This document shows, in pieces, positions 21,026 through 32,259 of a DNA stretch of 64,000 nucleotides. How positions within the stretch are numbered: position 1 is the stretch's first letter; each line of letters opens with the position of its first letter. The notes below the pieces were generated by a model. It saw nothing but the letters and a program-made list of their open reading frames with translations, was not told where the DNA came from and did no database searches. Location: contig KV918841.1 in assembly GCA_002049455.2 (NCBI GenBank), positions 62,001 to 126,000 on the forward strand. The letters run 5' to 3'. Made by a program: the position numbers and the translations under genes. Origin of the DNA: Porphyra umbilicalis. Lineage: Eukaryota; Rhodophyta; Bangiophyceae; Bangiales; Bangiaceae.

Positions 21026-24000
21026 CTAGATGTACAAGCTCGCCGCAAACGCCACGCCCGACCGTTGGAGGAGCGCCGCCCCGTCGGTAAACTGCTTCTC
21101 CAACTCCCCATTCCCCAGCGTTCGCGCCGCGCTAACGAGCTGCCGCAGGAGCTCCTCCAGCCGCCGGAAGCAGCGGATGATGCTGCCCTCAAAGAGCGTC
21201 GTGTCGGCGCACACATCGTCAAACGAGGCGCCCCCACACCAGTCATACACGACCTTGACGGCGAGGGGGGAGAAGCCCTCCACGTACGCGTCCACGTCGG
21301 TGGGGATTTTGCACTCGGCGGAAATGTCGGCGACGCGCTTGGCCGCCGCCCGCACGGCCTTGACGCCCGCCTCGCAGCGCGCATCGAGCGACGGCTGGTC
21401 GTCTGGTTTGCCCTCGTCCACAACAAAGACGGAGAGGACGGCGACGAGCACCTGCGGCGGCATGCCGTTGAGGTCGCCGCCAAGGAGCACCTCAGTCAGC
21501 ACCAGCTCGTTGGCCGTGTTGACCTCGCAGGCGGTGCGGCCCTTGATTTGGACTACGTTTTCGGCGTCGGTAAAGCCGAGCCGCCGCAGCACCCGCTTCA
21601 TGCGCTTGAGCTCATCCTTCATGATGATGCCCTCAGAGAGCTTGACCGCCCGCCGCGCCGCGCGCACCTGCTCCTCCACCGCCGCCCGCTCGCGGTAGGC
21701 GACTAGGGCAGTGACGAGCGTGTCAGAGCCTTCGGCGGCCGACTCGAGCACCACACACTTGCCGAGGCGGTCATCCACCGTCTCGATTTTTTGGATCAGC
21801 GTCGGCAGCGCCGTGCCGGGCACCTTTAGGTCTTCCAGCGGGTCGAGCAGCGGCGGCCCGCCGTCGTTGGCAAACCGCTTCATGACCTCCCCAACGGAAT
21901 TGCCAACGGCCACCCGCTTGTCGGGCGTCCGCAAGTCCGACGGCACATACACGCGGATGGCCGACACGCCGTCCAGGTAGCGCAACGAGAGGCCGTTGAC
22001 TGGGACCCACTCGGATCGGCCGCCACCGTCCAGCGGGGCAGGCGTCGGCAGCGACTCGAGGCCCTCGTCCGTGCTCGTCGCCTTGCGGTTGTACGAGACG
22101 GCGGCGCCGCTGCCACCGACGCCAACGCCATTCGCTGGCACACACCGCAGGAGGACATCCATCGAGTAGGCCTCCTCGGCAGGCGACGACCGCTTCCCAC
22201 CCGCCGGCCGCCGGTGGTAGGCAACGATGACGCCCCACCCATAGTCCGCCGCCGGCGTGCGCACCCGCACCAGGCGGCCGAGCTGAAGAAACGGTACGAC
22301 GACCGTCGGTTGGTGGACGAGCGCCCGGAGCTCGTCGCGGAGCGTGTCGGCCGCGTCCCGCAGCTTGACATACTCCCGCAGCGCGCCCGCGTCGACCGGG
22401 CCGAGGTCGACCGCGTCGCGGGCGGCTTCCAGTTTGGTGAGCGTCGCCTGCCGCGCCGGCAGCGCGCGGTCGGCTTGGAATTGGGCGAGGGAGCGGCGGA
22501 TGACAAACTCTGGGTCCGCCTCCTCCGCGCGGAGCAGGTTGAGGAGCATATTGTAGCCGAGGTGAAAGGTGGAGTTGAGCGGGTCCGCCGCCCCGCACAG
22601 TAGGTCCTTGGCAGCGGCCGGCTCGAGCTTCTCGTCGCACAGGAGGATGGTCAAGCCGCGGTCGTCGAGGCCGCGGCGGCCCGCACGGCCCGACATCTGC
22701 ACATACTCGCCGGCACGCAGGAGGCGCACGGCCTCGCCGTCAAACTTGCGGATGGCGGTGAAGAGGACGGTCTTGGCCGGCACGTTGAGGCCCATGGCAA
22801 ACGTTTCGGTCGCAAAGAGCACCTTGACGAGCCCCTCGGCAAAGAGGATTTCCACCACCTCCTTGACGAGCGGCAGCAGCCCCGAGTGGTGGATGCCAAT
22901 CCCCCGCTTGAGCAGCGGCAGCGCCGCCGTGATTTGCGGCAGCGCCCGGTCCTTGGCGGACAGCGACTCCATCGCGTTTTTGTACACGGTTTCGACGAGC
23001 GCCCGCTCGTCGGCATTGTTCAAGTCGAGCTTGGCCAGCTGCATGGCGAGTGACTCGCACTCGCGGCGGGAAAAGGAAAAGACAATGACCGGCTCAAAGC
23101 CCCGCTCGACAATCATCTTGACGACCTTGTAGCAGTCGCCGGGGCCCTTTTCCGCGCCCGCCCCGCCGCCCCGCTTGCGCTTCTTGGCGGCCGGCCCGGC
23201 CGACGCCTTGTCCCCGTCGCCCGCCGCATTGCCACCGCCGCCGCCGCCGCCGTCGTCGGCGCCGCCGAGCTCCGCAATGGCCCGGTCAAACGAGTCGGGG
23301 CGGAACTCCCCCTTTTCGTCGACAATCAGGTGCAGGCCCGTGCCGCCCGACGGGAAGAGAAAGTGCTGCAGCGGCACCGGCCGGGTGGCGGTGTAGATGG
23401 TGTGGCAGGGCGCGGCCTTGAGGTGCGCAATCCACTCGGAAAACTCCCGCGCGTTGGGGATGGTCGCGGAGAGGAAGACAAACTTGACCGCCGCGGGCAC
23501 CATGATGATGGTTTCCTCCCACACCACCCCGCGCGTCTTGTCCCGCATGTAGTGCACCTCATCAAAGACCACCCACGCAACCTCCCGCACGACCTCAGAG
23601 CCGCGGTAGAGCATTGACCGCAGGATTTCCGTCGTCATGACAAGGCACGACGCGGACGGGTTGATGGTCACGTCGCCCGTCATGAGGCCAACGTCCGTAA
23701 ACTCGGCAGACAGCTCCCGGTACTTTTGGTTGGAGAGCGCCTTGATGGGTGACGTGTAGATGACCCGCTGCTTGTCGCGGAGGGCCATGGCAATGGCGTA
23801 CTCGGCGACGGCCGTCTTGCCCGCAGACGTGTGGGCAGAGACGAGGACGGACTCACGGGCCTCGAGGCACTTGACCGCCTCGAGTTGGAAGGCGTCGAGG
23901 GGAAAACCGTACGTTTTAGCGGCCGCGGGGGGGGGGGGGGGGCGGCCATCCCTTCGAGCGAGTAGTCCCCGACAAAGTCGCCGGGCAGCGACACGTCGTG

Positions 24001-24423
24001 GGTGCAATACGTTTCGACTGTGGCCGCCGCCGCGGGCGCACCACCCCCACTACCGCCGGCGCTGCCGCTGGCGGCACCCGCCGCCGCCGCCGCCGCCGCC
24101 GCCGCGTCGGCACCCGCCGCCGCGCCGCCGCCAGTCAGGTCAATCTTGAGGGCCTCCACGGACGGCAACGCCGCAGCGCCGACGGCGGGCTTGGTCGACG
24201 TCACACGGATGCCAAAGGAGCGCGGCAGCCGCCGGTGTTTGCGGCCTGCCGGGGCCGGCGCGTCGGTCGCTGCCGCTGCCGCCGTGGTCGCTGCCGCCGA
24301 TGCGTCGGCGGCGGGGGCGCCATCGTCGACCATGGCATCCACGTCTTGGGCAGCAGCAGCGAGGTCCTGGGCAGAGCGTTGTGCGAGCGCCTCAGATGCT
24401 GCCGGCACGGCGGGGGTAGCCAT
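21026..24423 (-). CDS. MTR4: MTR4-type exosome-cofactor RNA helicase
   Basis: About 1,132 residues; human MTR4 has 1,042. This Ski2-family ATP-dependent 3'-5' helicase feeds RNA to the nuclear exosome. Order: an Ala-rich N-terminus; CTHDVSLP just before the core; KTYGFPLDAFQ (Q-type entry); Walker A SAHTSAGKT; SPIKALSNQKYREL; TGDVTINP; DEVH box VVFDEVHYMRD; SATIPNAREF; and motif VI QMSGRAGRRGLDDRG. These are followed by the arch/KOW insertion (PFLQLGRLVRV, YGWGVIV) and the C-terminal helical domain ending FEGSIIRCFRRLEELLRQL and FAASLYI. The arch and this ending separate MTR4 from SKI2. The ATG at 24423 has CGCCATGG context; an in-frame one at 24525 is possible. The N-terminal part is in a different frame from the helicase core, and the switch falls in a 16-base G run (23927-23942), probably a length error. 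No intron is seen. Confidence 0.93.
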
Positions 24424-24906
24424 GGCGACACAGGGTGGGGGGGGCGCCGGGGAGCAACCGGCCACCTGCCGTTGTAGGGCGGGGCGGGAAGCGGCGCCGC
24501 GCAAGTCTCGACGGTGGGAAAACATGGTGGACGCCGAGGGAAAAAGAAACGCCAGCGCAGGGGCTTGATCGCCATAAATTTATCGACAAATTGACCAGAT
24601 TGATATTATTCAACATAAGTAGTGTATTTTCAAGCGAATGGTTCGTGTGGTGTGCCAACTATGTCAATCTCCTTCCAATGCCCTGCTCTCTCACGGTTTT
24701 TGCAAGGGTTGCATCCACCCCGCCGTCACCATCACCGTGGATCCCGCACCCTGCCCACTTTCCCGCATTTTCGCCCCGCCGAGAGCGCGCGCACATCAGT
24801 ACACTCCACGGTCCCTCCTCGCCGCTCTGACCCCAGCACAGTGCAGTCGTGCTGCTCCCTTGTCTCCTCGACTCCCGCCTTCCCCTCTACCGCGTCCGGC
24901 GTTGCC
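24424..24906. promoter_or_regulatory. Bidirectional promoter region, MTR4 (-) / PRAT protein (+)
   Basis: The 483 bp between two divergent start codons contain a distinctly AT-rich core at about 24570-24660, including CATAAATTTATC and TTGATATTATTC, flanked by GC-rich 5' leaders. The arrangement suggests a shared promoter. No transcription start can be fixed from sequence. Confidence 0.5.
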
Positions 24907-25825
24907 ATGATGGGCGCTGGGAGCCCCCGCCGGCCCGCCGTGTGCGCCCTGCGGCAGGCGCCGCGCCGGCGGCCGGCCGGCTCGGCGGGCTTGGCGTTTG
25001 CTTTTGGTCGTGGCGGCCGCCGCAAGGACGACGCTGCGGTTCTCCTGGCGCAGCCGTCGGCAGCGTCGGTGGCGCTCGAGCCCGTCGTGGATGCCGAGAC
25101 GGCGGCGTTGCGTGCGGCGTACGTTTTTTTTTTAGGGGCGCCGTTGGGTTGGCGTTTTGAACTGCTGTGGCAGAGGAGTGTTGAGGATCCGTGTGCGTCG
25201 CAATTTTAGCCTGCTATGTTTCTTTGTTGTGGTGCAGGCGGCTGGCAGGCGCGCGAGTTGGCGCTTGAAATGCTCACTGGCGATGCTGCTGTATGCTCGA
25301 TGCTGACGTCCCCCGTCCGTCGTACATTGCTACTGGTGGTCGTTGTTGTTCATGCGCCTTTGTATGTGTTTTACCCGGTGCCGTTTGTCCTTGTGGATTG
25401 GTCCCACTCCCCACAGTCCCATCGCGGCGCGCGTCAAGGAAGTGTTCACAACCGCCACCTCGTCTGCCCTCTCCGGCTCCATTTTTGGCCTGCTCTTTGG
25501 CCTCGTCTCGGGCACGGTCGGCCGCAAGGGCGTCGGCCCGACGCTCGCCGCCGCGCAGGCGCAGGCGCGCTCCTGGGGCGGCGTCTCGGCCGTCTACTCG
25601 GGCTTGCAAACCGCCGCCAAGGTCGCCCGCGCCAAAAACGACCGGTGGAACAATGTCATTGGGGCGTGCGGCAGTGGCGCCGCCTTCTCCTGTGCGAGCG
25701 GCGGCGGGCCCCGCGCCGCCGTGCAGGGGTGCGTGAGCTTTGCGCTCTTCAGCTACGTCATTGACGGGCTCGTGCCGACGACGGGGGGGGACGCCACCAA
25801 GACCGACGCCGAGTTGTTGAAGTGA
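24907..25825 (+). CDS. Tim17/Tim22/Tim23-family (PRAT) membrane translocase protein
   Basis: Two exons, 24907..25118 and 25417..25825, encode 206 residues. The 298-bp intron has donor gtacgt and acceptor ccacag, phase 2, and joins AALRA to PIAARVKEV. Exon 2 carries the PRAT domain: a Gly-rich helix (GSIFGLLFGLVSGTVG), then a GGVSAVYSGLQ helix, RAKND (the RxxxD of the PRAT motif), the following GACGSG glycines, and a last helix FALFSYVIDGL. PRAT proteins are inner-membrane translocase channels of mitochondria or outer/inner envelope proteins of plastids. Exon 1 is basic and Ala/Arg-rich and could be a targeting or soluble extension. I cannot tell Tim22, Tim23 or a plastid OEP16-like member apart. 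The first ATG of a tandem ATGATG is taken as start. Confidence 0.82.
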
Positions 25826-26183
25826 GGGCGGCGGCAGCCCGGGGGTGGGGGGGCGCTAGGTTGGACGGCTGTGTGCCGTGGGCGGGTTGGGGGGGGGGGG
25901 GGAGGTCTGCATGCGTCACAGACGGTGGTGCTTGGATGTGCATGGCGCGGCGCGGAGACGCAGGTCGGCGTAGAGTGCCGGCGCTGGCACGGGCAGCCGT
26001 GCTCCGAGTGTTTGGGCTGGGCGGGTGTCGTGCTTGAACGGGAGTGGGGCGTGGCTGCAGACGTGGTTTATGCACCATGCGCAGATGGGAAGAAAAAAAA
26101 AGAAAGCAACTATCATGCGTGGAGAGTTTGCAAACTTGGGTCGGTGTTCACGCAGGGCTCTGGCGATCGGAAATGCGCACTCG
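25826..26183. other. Convergent intergenic region, PRAT gene / SmG
   Basis: This 358-bp spacer lies between facing stop codons. It has a G run at 25890-25901 and an A-rich stretch at 26090-26110, a plausible poly(A) region. No gene is seen. Confidence 0.45.
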
Positions 26184-26956
26184 TTATTTACTCGCTCTTT
26201 CCAATGCTTCGATAACGATGATGCTGTTGCCGCGCACCATCTGCTTGTCAAAACAGAAAACAACGTGCGGCAAGAAAACAGAGGAGGCCAGTCAAAGTGA
26301 AGACCACCAGGGAAGAAATGAAGTAAATGGGTCATGACGAGTCAGAACAGTGTTCTACATCTGGCAAAAAGGCCGCACATGCGGTCAACAATGTCGCCCA
26401 CCCAGGAGTGTCGTGCACCAATTGCGGGGAGGCATGTGCGACGCTAGTCGGGCACAAGGTGCAAGCAGGTTAAAAAAATACAAAAAGAACCAGCGCCCCC
26501 CCTAAAATGCATGGCAAGAGGAAAGCCAAGAAGCGCAACATACCACCATACCGAGGTCGCGGTTGGACGCCGCCGACGTGCCCGTCACCGTCTTGTCCAC
26601 CGCATCCGCCAACGTCAGGTTAATGAACTGGTCGTACCCGCGGAGTGTGCCCTCAATGCACCGGTGACCGTTGAGCTGCACTGCAGAGCAGACAGAGCAG
26701 AGAGGCACAACACGACGGCGACGACCGAGTCAACCGCAAAAAGTCAGATGTGCGACCAAGGTAGCGCCAACGCCGAGCGACAAAGAGAGATTGGGACAAC
26801 AGGCCAAACCCCTGCCAAGCAGCAGACTGAGCGGCAACTCTGACAAGCACCCAACTCAACAAAGAGATGAACCGGAAGGAAAAAAAAAAACGTACGCACA
26901 AGCCGCTTGTCCATCAGCTTCTTCACGTCTGGCATCCGCTTAGCCGCGTTGGCCAT
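26184..26956 (-). CDS. SNRPG: Small nuclear ribonucleoprotein G (SmG)
   Basis: Three exons on the minus strand, 26896..26956, 26544..26680 and 26184..26240, encode 84 residues. Donors are gtacgt and gtatgt, and acceptors are ctgcag and aagcag; introns are 215 and 303 bp. The Sm1 motif is KLMDKRLVLQLNGHRCIEG, with LRGYDQFINLTLADAV and then LGMV. Sm2 is MVRGNSIIVIEALERA. The MDK-L and RGNSII-EALER segments are diagnostic of SmG, the ring member next to SmE in the U1, U2, U4 and U5 snRNP core. The exon junctions keep frame with no stop. The product would act in nuclear pre-mRNA splicing. The N-terminal MANAAKRMPD is typical in length. It is divergent from D2HGDH. Confidence 0.93.
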
Positions 26957-27405
26957 GGCAGGAAGGGTTCGGGAAGCACGGGGGGCTGAAAAAGGCGCCC
27001 CGCAGATGCCGACCAAAAGTAGAACGTCGCGATGGGGGCGGCAAGGCGCAGCGGCGCGGGCGGGGTGCCGGGACGAGAGAAAGGCTGTAGTCCGCTTCAC
27101 GGCGAAGGCTCTGTCGCGCGCTCGTAACGTCACCCCTGTCCACGTGGTGCGGGATCAACTTGACATCCAACGGATCAGACCAACTCCTACTGTGCACACA
27201 AGTAAATACGTTTCCGTTTCGCCGTCCCAGCTCCGCCCGAGCACCGACGGTGACACGCTTCGCCGGCATCCATAGCCGGGTGCCGCATCCACACCCGCAG
27301 CTAGCCCCACAGACCCTGCTCGTCTCCATTCCCCCCCCCCCCCCCCCCACGGCGTGCCCCCCCTCCCCCCCGCGCTGTTCCCACCGTCCTCCCCACCCCC
27401 TCGCC
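26957..27405. promoter_or_regulatory. Bidirectional promoter region, SmG (-) / D2HGDH (+)
   Basis: The 449 bp between the two divergent ATGs include a somewhat AT-richer middle (about 27150-27220). Near the D2HGDH start is a C-rich leader with an 18-base C run (about 27331-27348). A shared promoter is inferred from orientation. Confidence 0.5.
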
Positions 27406-29142
27406 ATGAGCCTCTCACCATCCTTGTTGCGGCTCGCCGCGGCCCGCGCAAGAGTTCCTCGCCTGTCTGCCACCGCCGCCGCCGCCGGCCGCCACGCCGG
27501 CGGGCGCTCCCGGCCCGCGGCCGCCGCGGCCGCCGTCGGCCCCGCTGCGGCGGGTCTCCCCAGCCTCCACCACACCCGCCCCATGGCGACGGCGGCGGCG
27601 GCGACGGTGGCGGCGGCCACCCCCGCCCCCACCCCCGCGCGCACCCTCCCCCCCGGCCTGCGGTCGCCGACCGACGCGGACATTGCGGCGTTCCGCGCGA
27701 TGCTCCCCACCCCCGGCTCGGTCGTGACAGACGCGGACGCGCTCGCCCCCCACAACGTCGACTGGATGGGCCGCTTCACGGGCGCCTCGTCGGTGCTGCT
27801 CAAGCCCCGCTCCACGGCGCAAGTGGCGGCCGTCCTCCGCCACTGCCACGCGCACGGCATCCCGCTCGTGCCGCAGGGCGGCAACACGGGCCTCGTCGGC
27901 GGCTCGGTGCCCGTCGCCGACGAGGTCATCCTGTCCCTGTCGGGCATGGCCGCCATTGAATCGTTTGACGCCACGTCGGGGGTGGTTACGGCCCAAGCGG
28001 GCGTCGTGTTGGAGGCCCTCGACGCGTACGTTGGGGAGCGCGGCCACCGGGTGCCGCTCGACCTGGGGGCCAAGGGCTCTTGCCAAATCGGGGGTAACGT
28101 GGCGACCAACGCCGGCGGCAGCCGGTACGTGCGGTATGGGAGCTTGCGGGCGTCGGTGCTCGGCGTTGAGGCGGTGCTCCCGACGGGGGAGGTCCTCGAG
28201 GGCCTCACCGCCCTCCGCAAGGACAATACGGGGTACGACCTCAAGCAGCTGATGATTGGCGGGGAGGGCACCCTCGGCGTCATTACGCGCGTGGCGCTCG
28301 CGTGTCCGCCCCTCGCCGCCGCCGTCCACGTGACGCTGCTCAAGGTCGGCACGTTTGCGGATGCGGTCGCGCTGCTCGCGGCGGCCAAGGGGCAACTCGC
28401 GGAAATCCTCTCTGCGTTTGAGTTTATGGATGCGGACGCGGTGCGGCTGGCGGTCACCCACCTGAGCCACGTACGGGACCCGCTGGGCGCTTCCGATGGC
28501 GACGGCGGCGGCGGCGGCGATGGCGGCGGGGACGCTGCCGGCGCGTCCGGGGGCCCCTTTTACGTGCTCATTGAAACGGCCGGCTCGTCCGAGGCGCACG
28601 ACCGGGAGAAGCTCGACGCCTTCCTCGAAGCGTCCATGGCGTCGGAGCTGGTCACAGACGGCGTCGTGGCCGAGTCGGCCGGCCAAGCGGCGGCGTTTTG
28701 GGAGCTGCGCGAGTCCCTCCCCGAGGCCGTCGGCAAGGCCGGCGCCAAAACGTTCAAGTACGACGTGTCGTTGCCCATGGACGCCTTTTACGCGCTCGTG
28801 GCCGAGGCGCGCGCGCGCCTCGCCGCCGCGGGCGCCGACGCGGATGTGGTCGGCTGGGGGCACATGGGCGACGGCAACTTGCACTTGAACGTGGCCGCGC
28901 GGGGCGACGTGGCCGCCGTCGCCGCCGCCCTCGAGCCGTGGGTGTACGAGCGGGTGGCCGCGTCGCGGGGCTCCGTGTCGGCCGAACACGGCCTGGGGGT
29001 GATGAAGGCGGGGGCGATTGGCTACTCCAAGGACCCGGTCAGCGTGGGGGTGATGCGGGCGATCAAGGGGCTGCTCGACCCCAAGGGCATCCTCAACCCG
29101 CTAAAGATGCTGCCGCCGGTGGGGGCGGAGAAGGCGGCGTGA
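27406..29142 (+). CDS. D2HGDH: D-2-hydroxyglutarate dehydrogenase, mitochondrial
   Basis: An intronless 578-residue FAD-dependent dehydrogenase. It oxidises D-2-hydroxyglutarate to 2-oxoglutarate, passing electrons towards ETF. The N-terminal ~75 residues (MSLSPSLLRLAAARARVPRL and on) are rich in Ala/Arg/Ser with no acidic residues, like a mitochondrial presequence. The FAD-binding PCMH domain shows PQGGNTGLVGGSVP, LDLGAKGSCQIGG, NVATNAGG and LRKDNTGYDLKQL. The C-terminal FAD-oxidase domain shows ILSAFEFMDA, FYVLIETAGSSEAHDREK, GHMGDGNLHLNV (metal-binding His), GSVSAEHG and LLDPKGILNPLK. FEFMDA and KDNTGYDLKQL favour D2HGDH over D-lactate dehydrogenase. A Gly/Asp-rich insert (about residues 364-384) is peculiar to this copy. 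The ATG at 27406 has GCCATGA context. Confidence 0.93.
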   Translation: MSLSPSLLRLAAARARVPRLSATAAAAGRHAGGRSRPAAAAAAVGPAAAGLPSLHHTRPMATAAAATVAAATPAPTPARTLPPGLRSPTDADIAAFRAMLPTPGSVVTDADALAPHNVDWMGRFTGASSVLLKPRSTAQVAAVLRHCHAHGIPLVPQGGNTGLVGGSVPVADEVILSLSGMAAIESFDATSGVVTAQAGVVLEALDAYVGERGHRVPLDLGAKGSCQIGGNVATNAGGSRYVRYGSLRASVLGVEAVLPTGEVLEGLTALRKDNTGYDLKQLMIGGEGTLGVITRVALACPPLAAAVHVTLLKVGTFADAVALLAAAKGQLAEILSAFEFMDADAVRLAVTHLSHVRDPLGASDGDGGGGGDGGGDAAGASGGPFYVLIETAGSSEAHDREKLDAFLEASMASELVTDGVVAESAGQAAAFWELRESLPEAVGKAGAKTFKYDVSLPMDAFYALVAEARARLAAAGADADVVGWGHMGDGNLHLNVAARGDVAAVAAALEPWVYERVAASRGSVSAEHGLGVMKAGAIGYSKDPVSVGVMRAIKGLLDPKGILNPLKMLPPVGAEKAA

Positions 29143-29597
29143 GGGGGTGGTGGGGACGGGGTCGCGCCACGCGCGTGGGGCCGCCGGGGTGTACCATAGG
29201 ACTTTTTTGGGGGGCTGGGCTGCAGCGCTGCCGCGGTGCCGGCCCGGTGTGGCGGGCACGTCTGTGGCCGCCGTCTTTTTCCGTCAGCGGCGGTGCACAC
29301 GACGGACCACGCCCGTGTGGTGCACGCTGCGCGCAGCAGGGGTGCCTGCCTGCCCCAATCGCGGGGCTAGGTTTGGCTGGGCAGACTCTCCCCACGGCAC
29401 CCTCACGATGGCAGCACTGATTAAAGCAACACAAGGGGTATGGGCAGTACGCCTGCCCACCACTCCACCGCTCGGCCGCCCAAAACATCCTAAACCCCGC
29501 GCCACCGCCAGCCCGCCACGCCGTCGCCCGCCCCCCGCCCCACCCCACAAAAACACGCACGCCCCCGCACGCACACACGTCTGCGCGCCAGGCGGGC
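29143..29597. other. Convergent intergenic region, D2HGDH / PPR gene
   Basis: This 455-bp spacer between facing stop codons contains a T run with a G run (29203-29216) and a C/A-rich stretch (29520-29580). It shows no gene. Confidence 0.45.
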
Positions 29598-29948
29598 CTA
29601 GTCAAACGCCTCCGGCGGCAAAATCGCGCGCAGCGTATCCTCCATCCCGTCTGGCAGCGTCACGTCGCCGAGGAGCACCTTGTCGTCCCACATTTGCTCA
29701 ATGAGGGAAAATGCCACCTGCCGGTCCCCCGACTTGGCGCACCCCGCCAGGAGCAGCTCGTAGGTGACGGCCGTCGGCTTGGTCCCCGTCGCCTTCATCG
29801 TGCCGAGAATCCACAGCGCCTTGTCGAGCTCCCCCGTCTGGGCGGCCGTGTCGAGGAGCTCATTCCACGCGGCGAGCGGGGGGACCGCGTCCGCCTCGCG
29901 CATCTTGTCGGCAAAGGCCGTCCACGCCGCTTCCGTGGTCGTTGCCAT
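29598..29948 (-). CDS. Small pentatricopeptide-repeat protein
   Basis: A 116-residue protein with two PPR-like helical hairpins: WNELLDTAAQTGELDKALWI with LGTMKATGTKPT, then TYELLLAGCAKSGDRQVAFS with LIEQMWDDK. Both follow the PPR pattern of Leu/Ala helices, a G-D/E turn, A at the second helix and a terminal M. PPR proteins usually bind organellar RNA. The ATG at 29948 follows a C-rich tract. The frame is open upstream to 30140 with a Pro/Ala/Arg-rich leader that could be a transit peptide, so a longer protein is possible. With only two repeats it is unusually short and may lack repeats or work with a partner. Confidence 0.65.
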   Translation of the reverse strand: MATTTEAAWTAFADKMREADAVPPLAAWNELLDTAAQTGELDKALWILGTMKATGTKPTAVTYELLLAGCAKSGDRQVAFSLIEQMWDDKVLLGDVTLPDGMEDTLRAILPPEAFD

Positions 29949-30884
29949 GGAGGGGGGGGGGAGGGGGGGGGGGGCGGGGGGCGCTGGCACGGCGGGTGCC
30001 CACGGCGGGGCGGCCGCCGCAGCGCGCCGCCCGCCGGCTGGCCGCCGTCGCGGGGAGTGCCCCAGGGAGGCACGGCACGAATGCCATGGCGGGTGCACGT
30101 GGGGAGCCACCAGAAGGGATGGGTGAGGTACAAGGTGCAAAAAGGTTGGGGGAAGGAGGCGCCGCGATGGTTGCCAGCGGGGGGGGTGTCGGCTACTGCT
30201 GCTGAGTCAAGAGCTCAAGATACGGCGGGAACTGGCAGAGGCGACGAGGCGCGCGAGATCCGTGAGCATCGAGCGAGCATTGCGTATTCTCTAAGCAGTT
30301 GAGCTTTTCAGAACATCAGAAATGAGAATTCGATGGCCAAGATACAACTTTTCTGTCTTTTGGTTTTTGGAGATAGCTGGGTAAACAGCCTCGGCCAATG
30401 AACAGGGCAGAAGTACTATGATCACCCAATCATAGCACGTTACGTTCTTGTCCGGTGCTATTCTTGTGCAAGTCAGCCAAAATCCGGAAAACAGCGATAC
30501 AGTACACTGAACCAGTCATTGGCACGAGCTCCCATTTGGCACGAGCTCCCTTTTGCGAGACTGGGCGTGCCCGTCGTCTAGCGTGCAACATGTCGTCGAG
30601 CATGATGCTCGGTCGCTGTCGGCGGGCACGCGCCGGCCCTCTCGTTGACGCCGACCTGGTCGGGGCCACGGCGGCCGCGACCGACATCCAACACCGGGTG
30701 TGCATTCAGGTTGGTCCAGGCGCGTCGATACCCGCCGAGCGGGACGAAACGTGCGGCCACGGGTCCCAGCACGGGTCGTTTAACGGGCTTTTTCAAAACG
30801 ATGGCGCCGTGGCAGTGCGCAACGACGTTTTGCGCCGCACCAGCCGAGGGCCGCAGCCAGCAGCCCAGACGCCCGCCCCCCCCC
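29949..30884. other. Intergenic region upstream of the PPR gene
   Basis: The first ~240 bases are the GC-rich PPR leader. From 30290 to 30560 the sequence is AT-richer and probably holds the PPR promoter. A 16-17-bp direct duplication of GGCACGAGCTCCC lies at 30518-30550. No other gene is recognised; short frames on both strands match nothing. Confidence 0.4.
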
Positions 30885-32259
30885 TCACAGGGCCCCAGCC
30901 ACCCACTTGGCCACGTCGACTTCCTCCAACCGCACCAGCCTGCCCTCTGCGTGGCTGAGCGCCGCCGCCTTGGCCGCCACGATTGGGGCGCGGCCGTCGG
31001 CGCCGCTGACTGGCGTTGCACCGCCGCCCGCCACCATCCGCACAAAGGCGCCCATGATGCCGGTGTAGGCTTCGGTGTAGCGGTCCATGAAGAAGGAGTA
31101 GGGGTTGGAAGCGCTAATGCCGCCCGCTGTGCTCACTTGCACCGTGTCGGCCGCCTTGTTGCTCCCAGAAACACTGCCGCTGCCGCCAAACGCCTCGACG
31201 CGTTGGTCGTAGCCAAAGCCGCAGCGGCGGCTGTTCTCAATCGTCCCAAATACCCCGTTGTTCATCTTGAGTACCGTGATGACCGTGTCAAGGTCGTGCG
31301 CCTCCTGGGCTGGGCTCTCCACCGCCGATCCCGTCACGTAGACGCTGTCAATCTCCGCGCCGGTGATGAAGCGCGCCATATCGTAATCGTGAGAGGTCAT
31401 ATCCAAGAAAATACCGCCCGACTTTTCCAGGTAGGACGCGGGGGGTGGCGAGGGGTCCCGACTCTTGATGGAGAATGTGCGCAGGTCGCCGATGGCCCCC
31501 GAAGCGACGATGTCTCTGACCTTGGCAAAGTTGCTGTCGAAGCGACGCTGGAAGCCGACCAGGAGCTGCACGCCCGCGTCTTCGACCGCCTGCAGAGGAC
31601 AAAAAAGAAAAGGACACAGAGCGCCAAGCACACAGGATGGGTTAGATTATCGGCGTGGCTCTAGACAAAGCGACACTAACAATGCACCCAACTGCCCGGA
31701 CCACCGCACGGCACACCCGAGAGGGCCACATCCGAGCAGCCACACGTACGTGGATACACTCGTCGATCGTCGCCAAGTCGTTGCTAATCGGCTTTTCGCA
31801 AAAGATGGCCTTGCCCGCCGCCGCACACGCCAAAATCTGCTCGGCGTGAAAGGGCGTCGGCGAGCCAATAACAACTGCGTCGACGGCCGCATCGTTGACG
31901 AGCTCCCGCCAGTCCCCCGTCCAGGTGGTGGAAAACTCAGACGCCACTGCCAAGCCAAACGGTTCAAACGGGTCAGCGACGCCCGCCAGGTGTGCGCCGG
32001 GAAGGGACGTGATGGCCCGCGCGTGCACTTGGCCGATGCGGCCGCAGCCAATGACGCCAATACCGACCGACTTGGGCACCGCCACCGCGGGGACGGGGGT
32101 GGTTGACGGGAGGTCGTCGTCGACGACCATGCGTGGGACACACTTCTGAGCGGGAGCGACCGACGGGGGCGCAAGGACAGGATGCGCTGGGCGGTGGCGG
32201 CAGTTGGCCAGCGTTGGGCGGGTGACAGCTCCGACCCCGACGGCGTTGATGAAAGCCAT
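30885..32259 (-). CDS. Gfo/Idh/MocA-family dehydrogenase, inositol 2-dehydrogenase-like
   Basis: Two exons, 31750..32259 and 30885..31589, encode 404 residues. The 160-bp intron has donor gtacgt and acceptor ctgcag, phase 0, and joins ATIDECIH to AVEDAGVQLLVGF. The Rossmann motif is GVIGCGRIGQVHA. The EKP motif is FCEKPIS, whose Lys is usually catalytic. GFQRRFD follows and the substrate-site signature is MTSHDYDMARF. This arrangement matches inositol 2-dehydrogenases, which oxidise myo- or scyllo-inositol with NAD+; related sugar dehydrogenases are possible. The N-terminal ~60 residues before VGIGVIG (MAFINAVGVGAVTRP and on) look like an organelle, possibly plastid, targeting peptide. The ATG at 32259 has GCCATGG context on the gene strand. 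It is divergent from the proteasome gene. Confidence 0.87.

Noticed and set aside
27406-29142. D-lactate dehydrogenase (cytochrome) as the identity of the FAD enzyme
   Set aside because: The LRKDNTGYDLKQL, LSAFEFMDA and FYVLIETAGS segments fit D-2-hydroxyglutarate dehydrogenase better.
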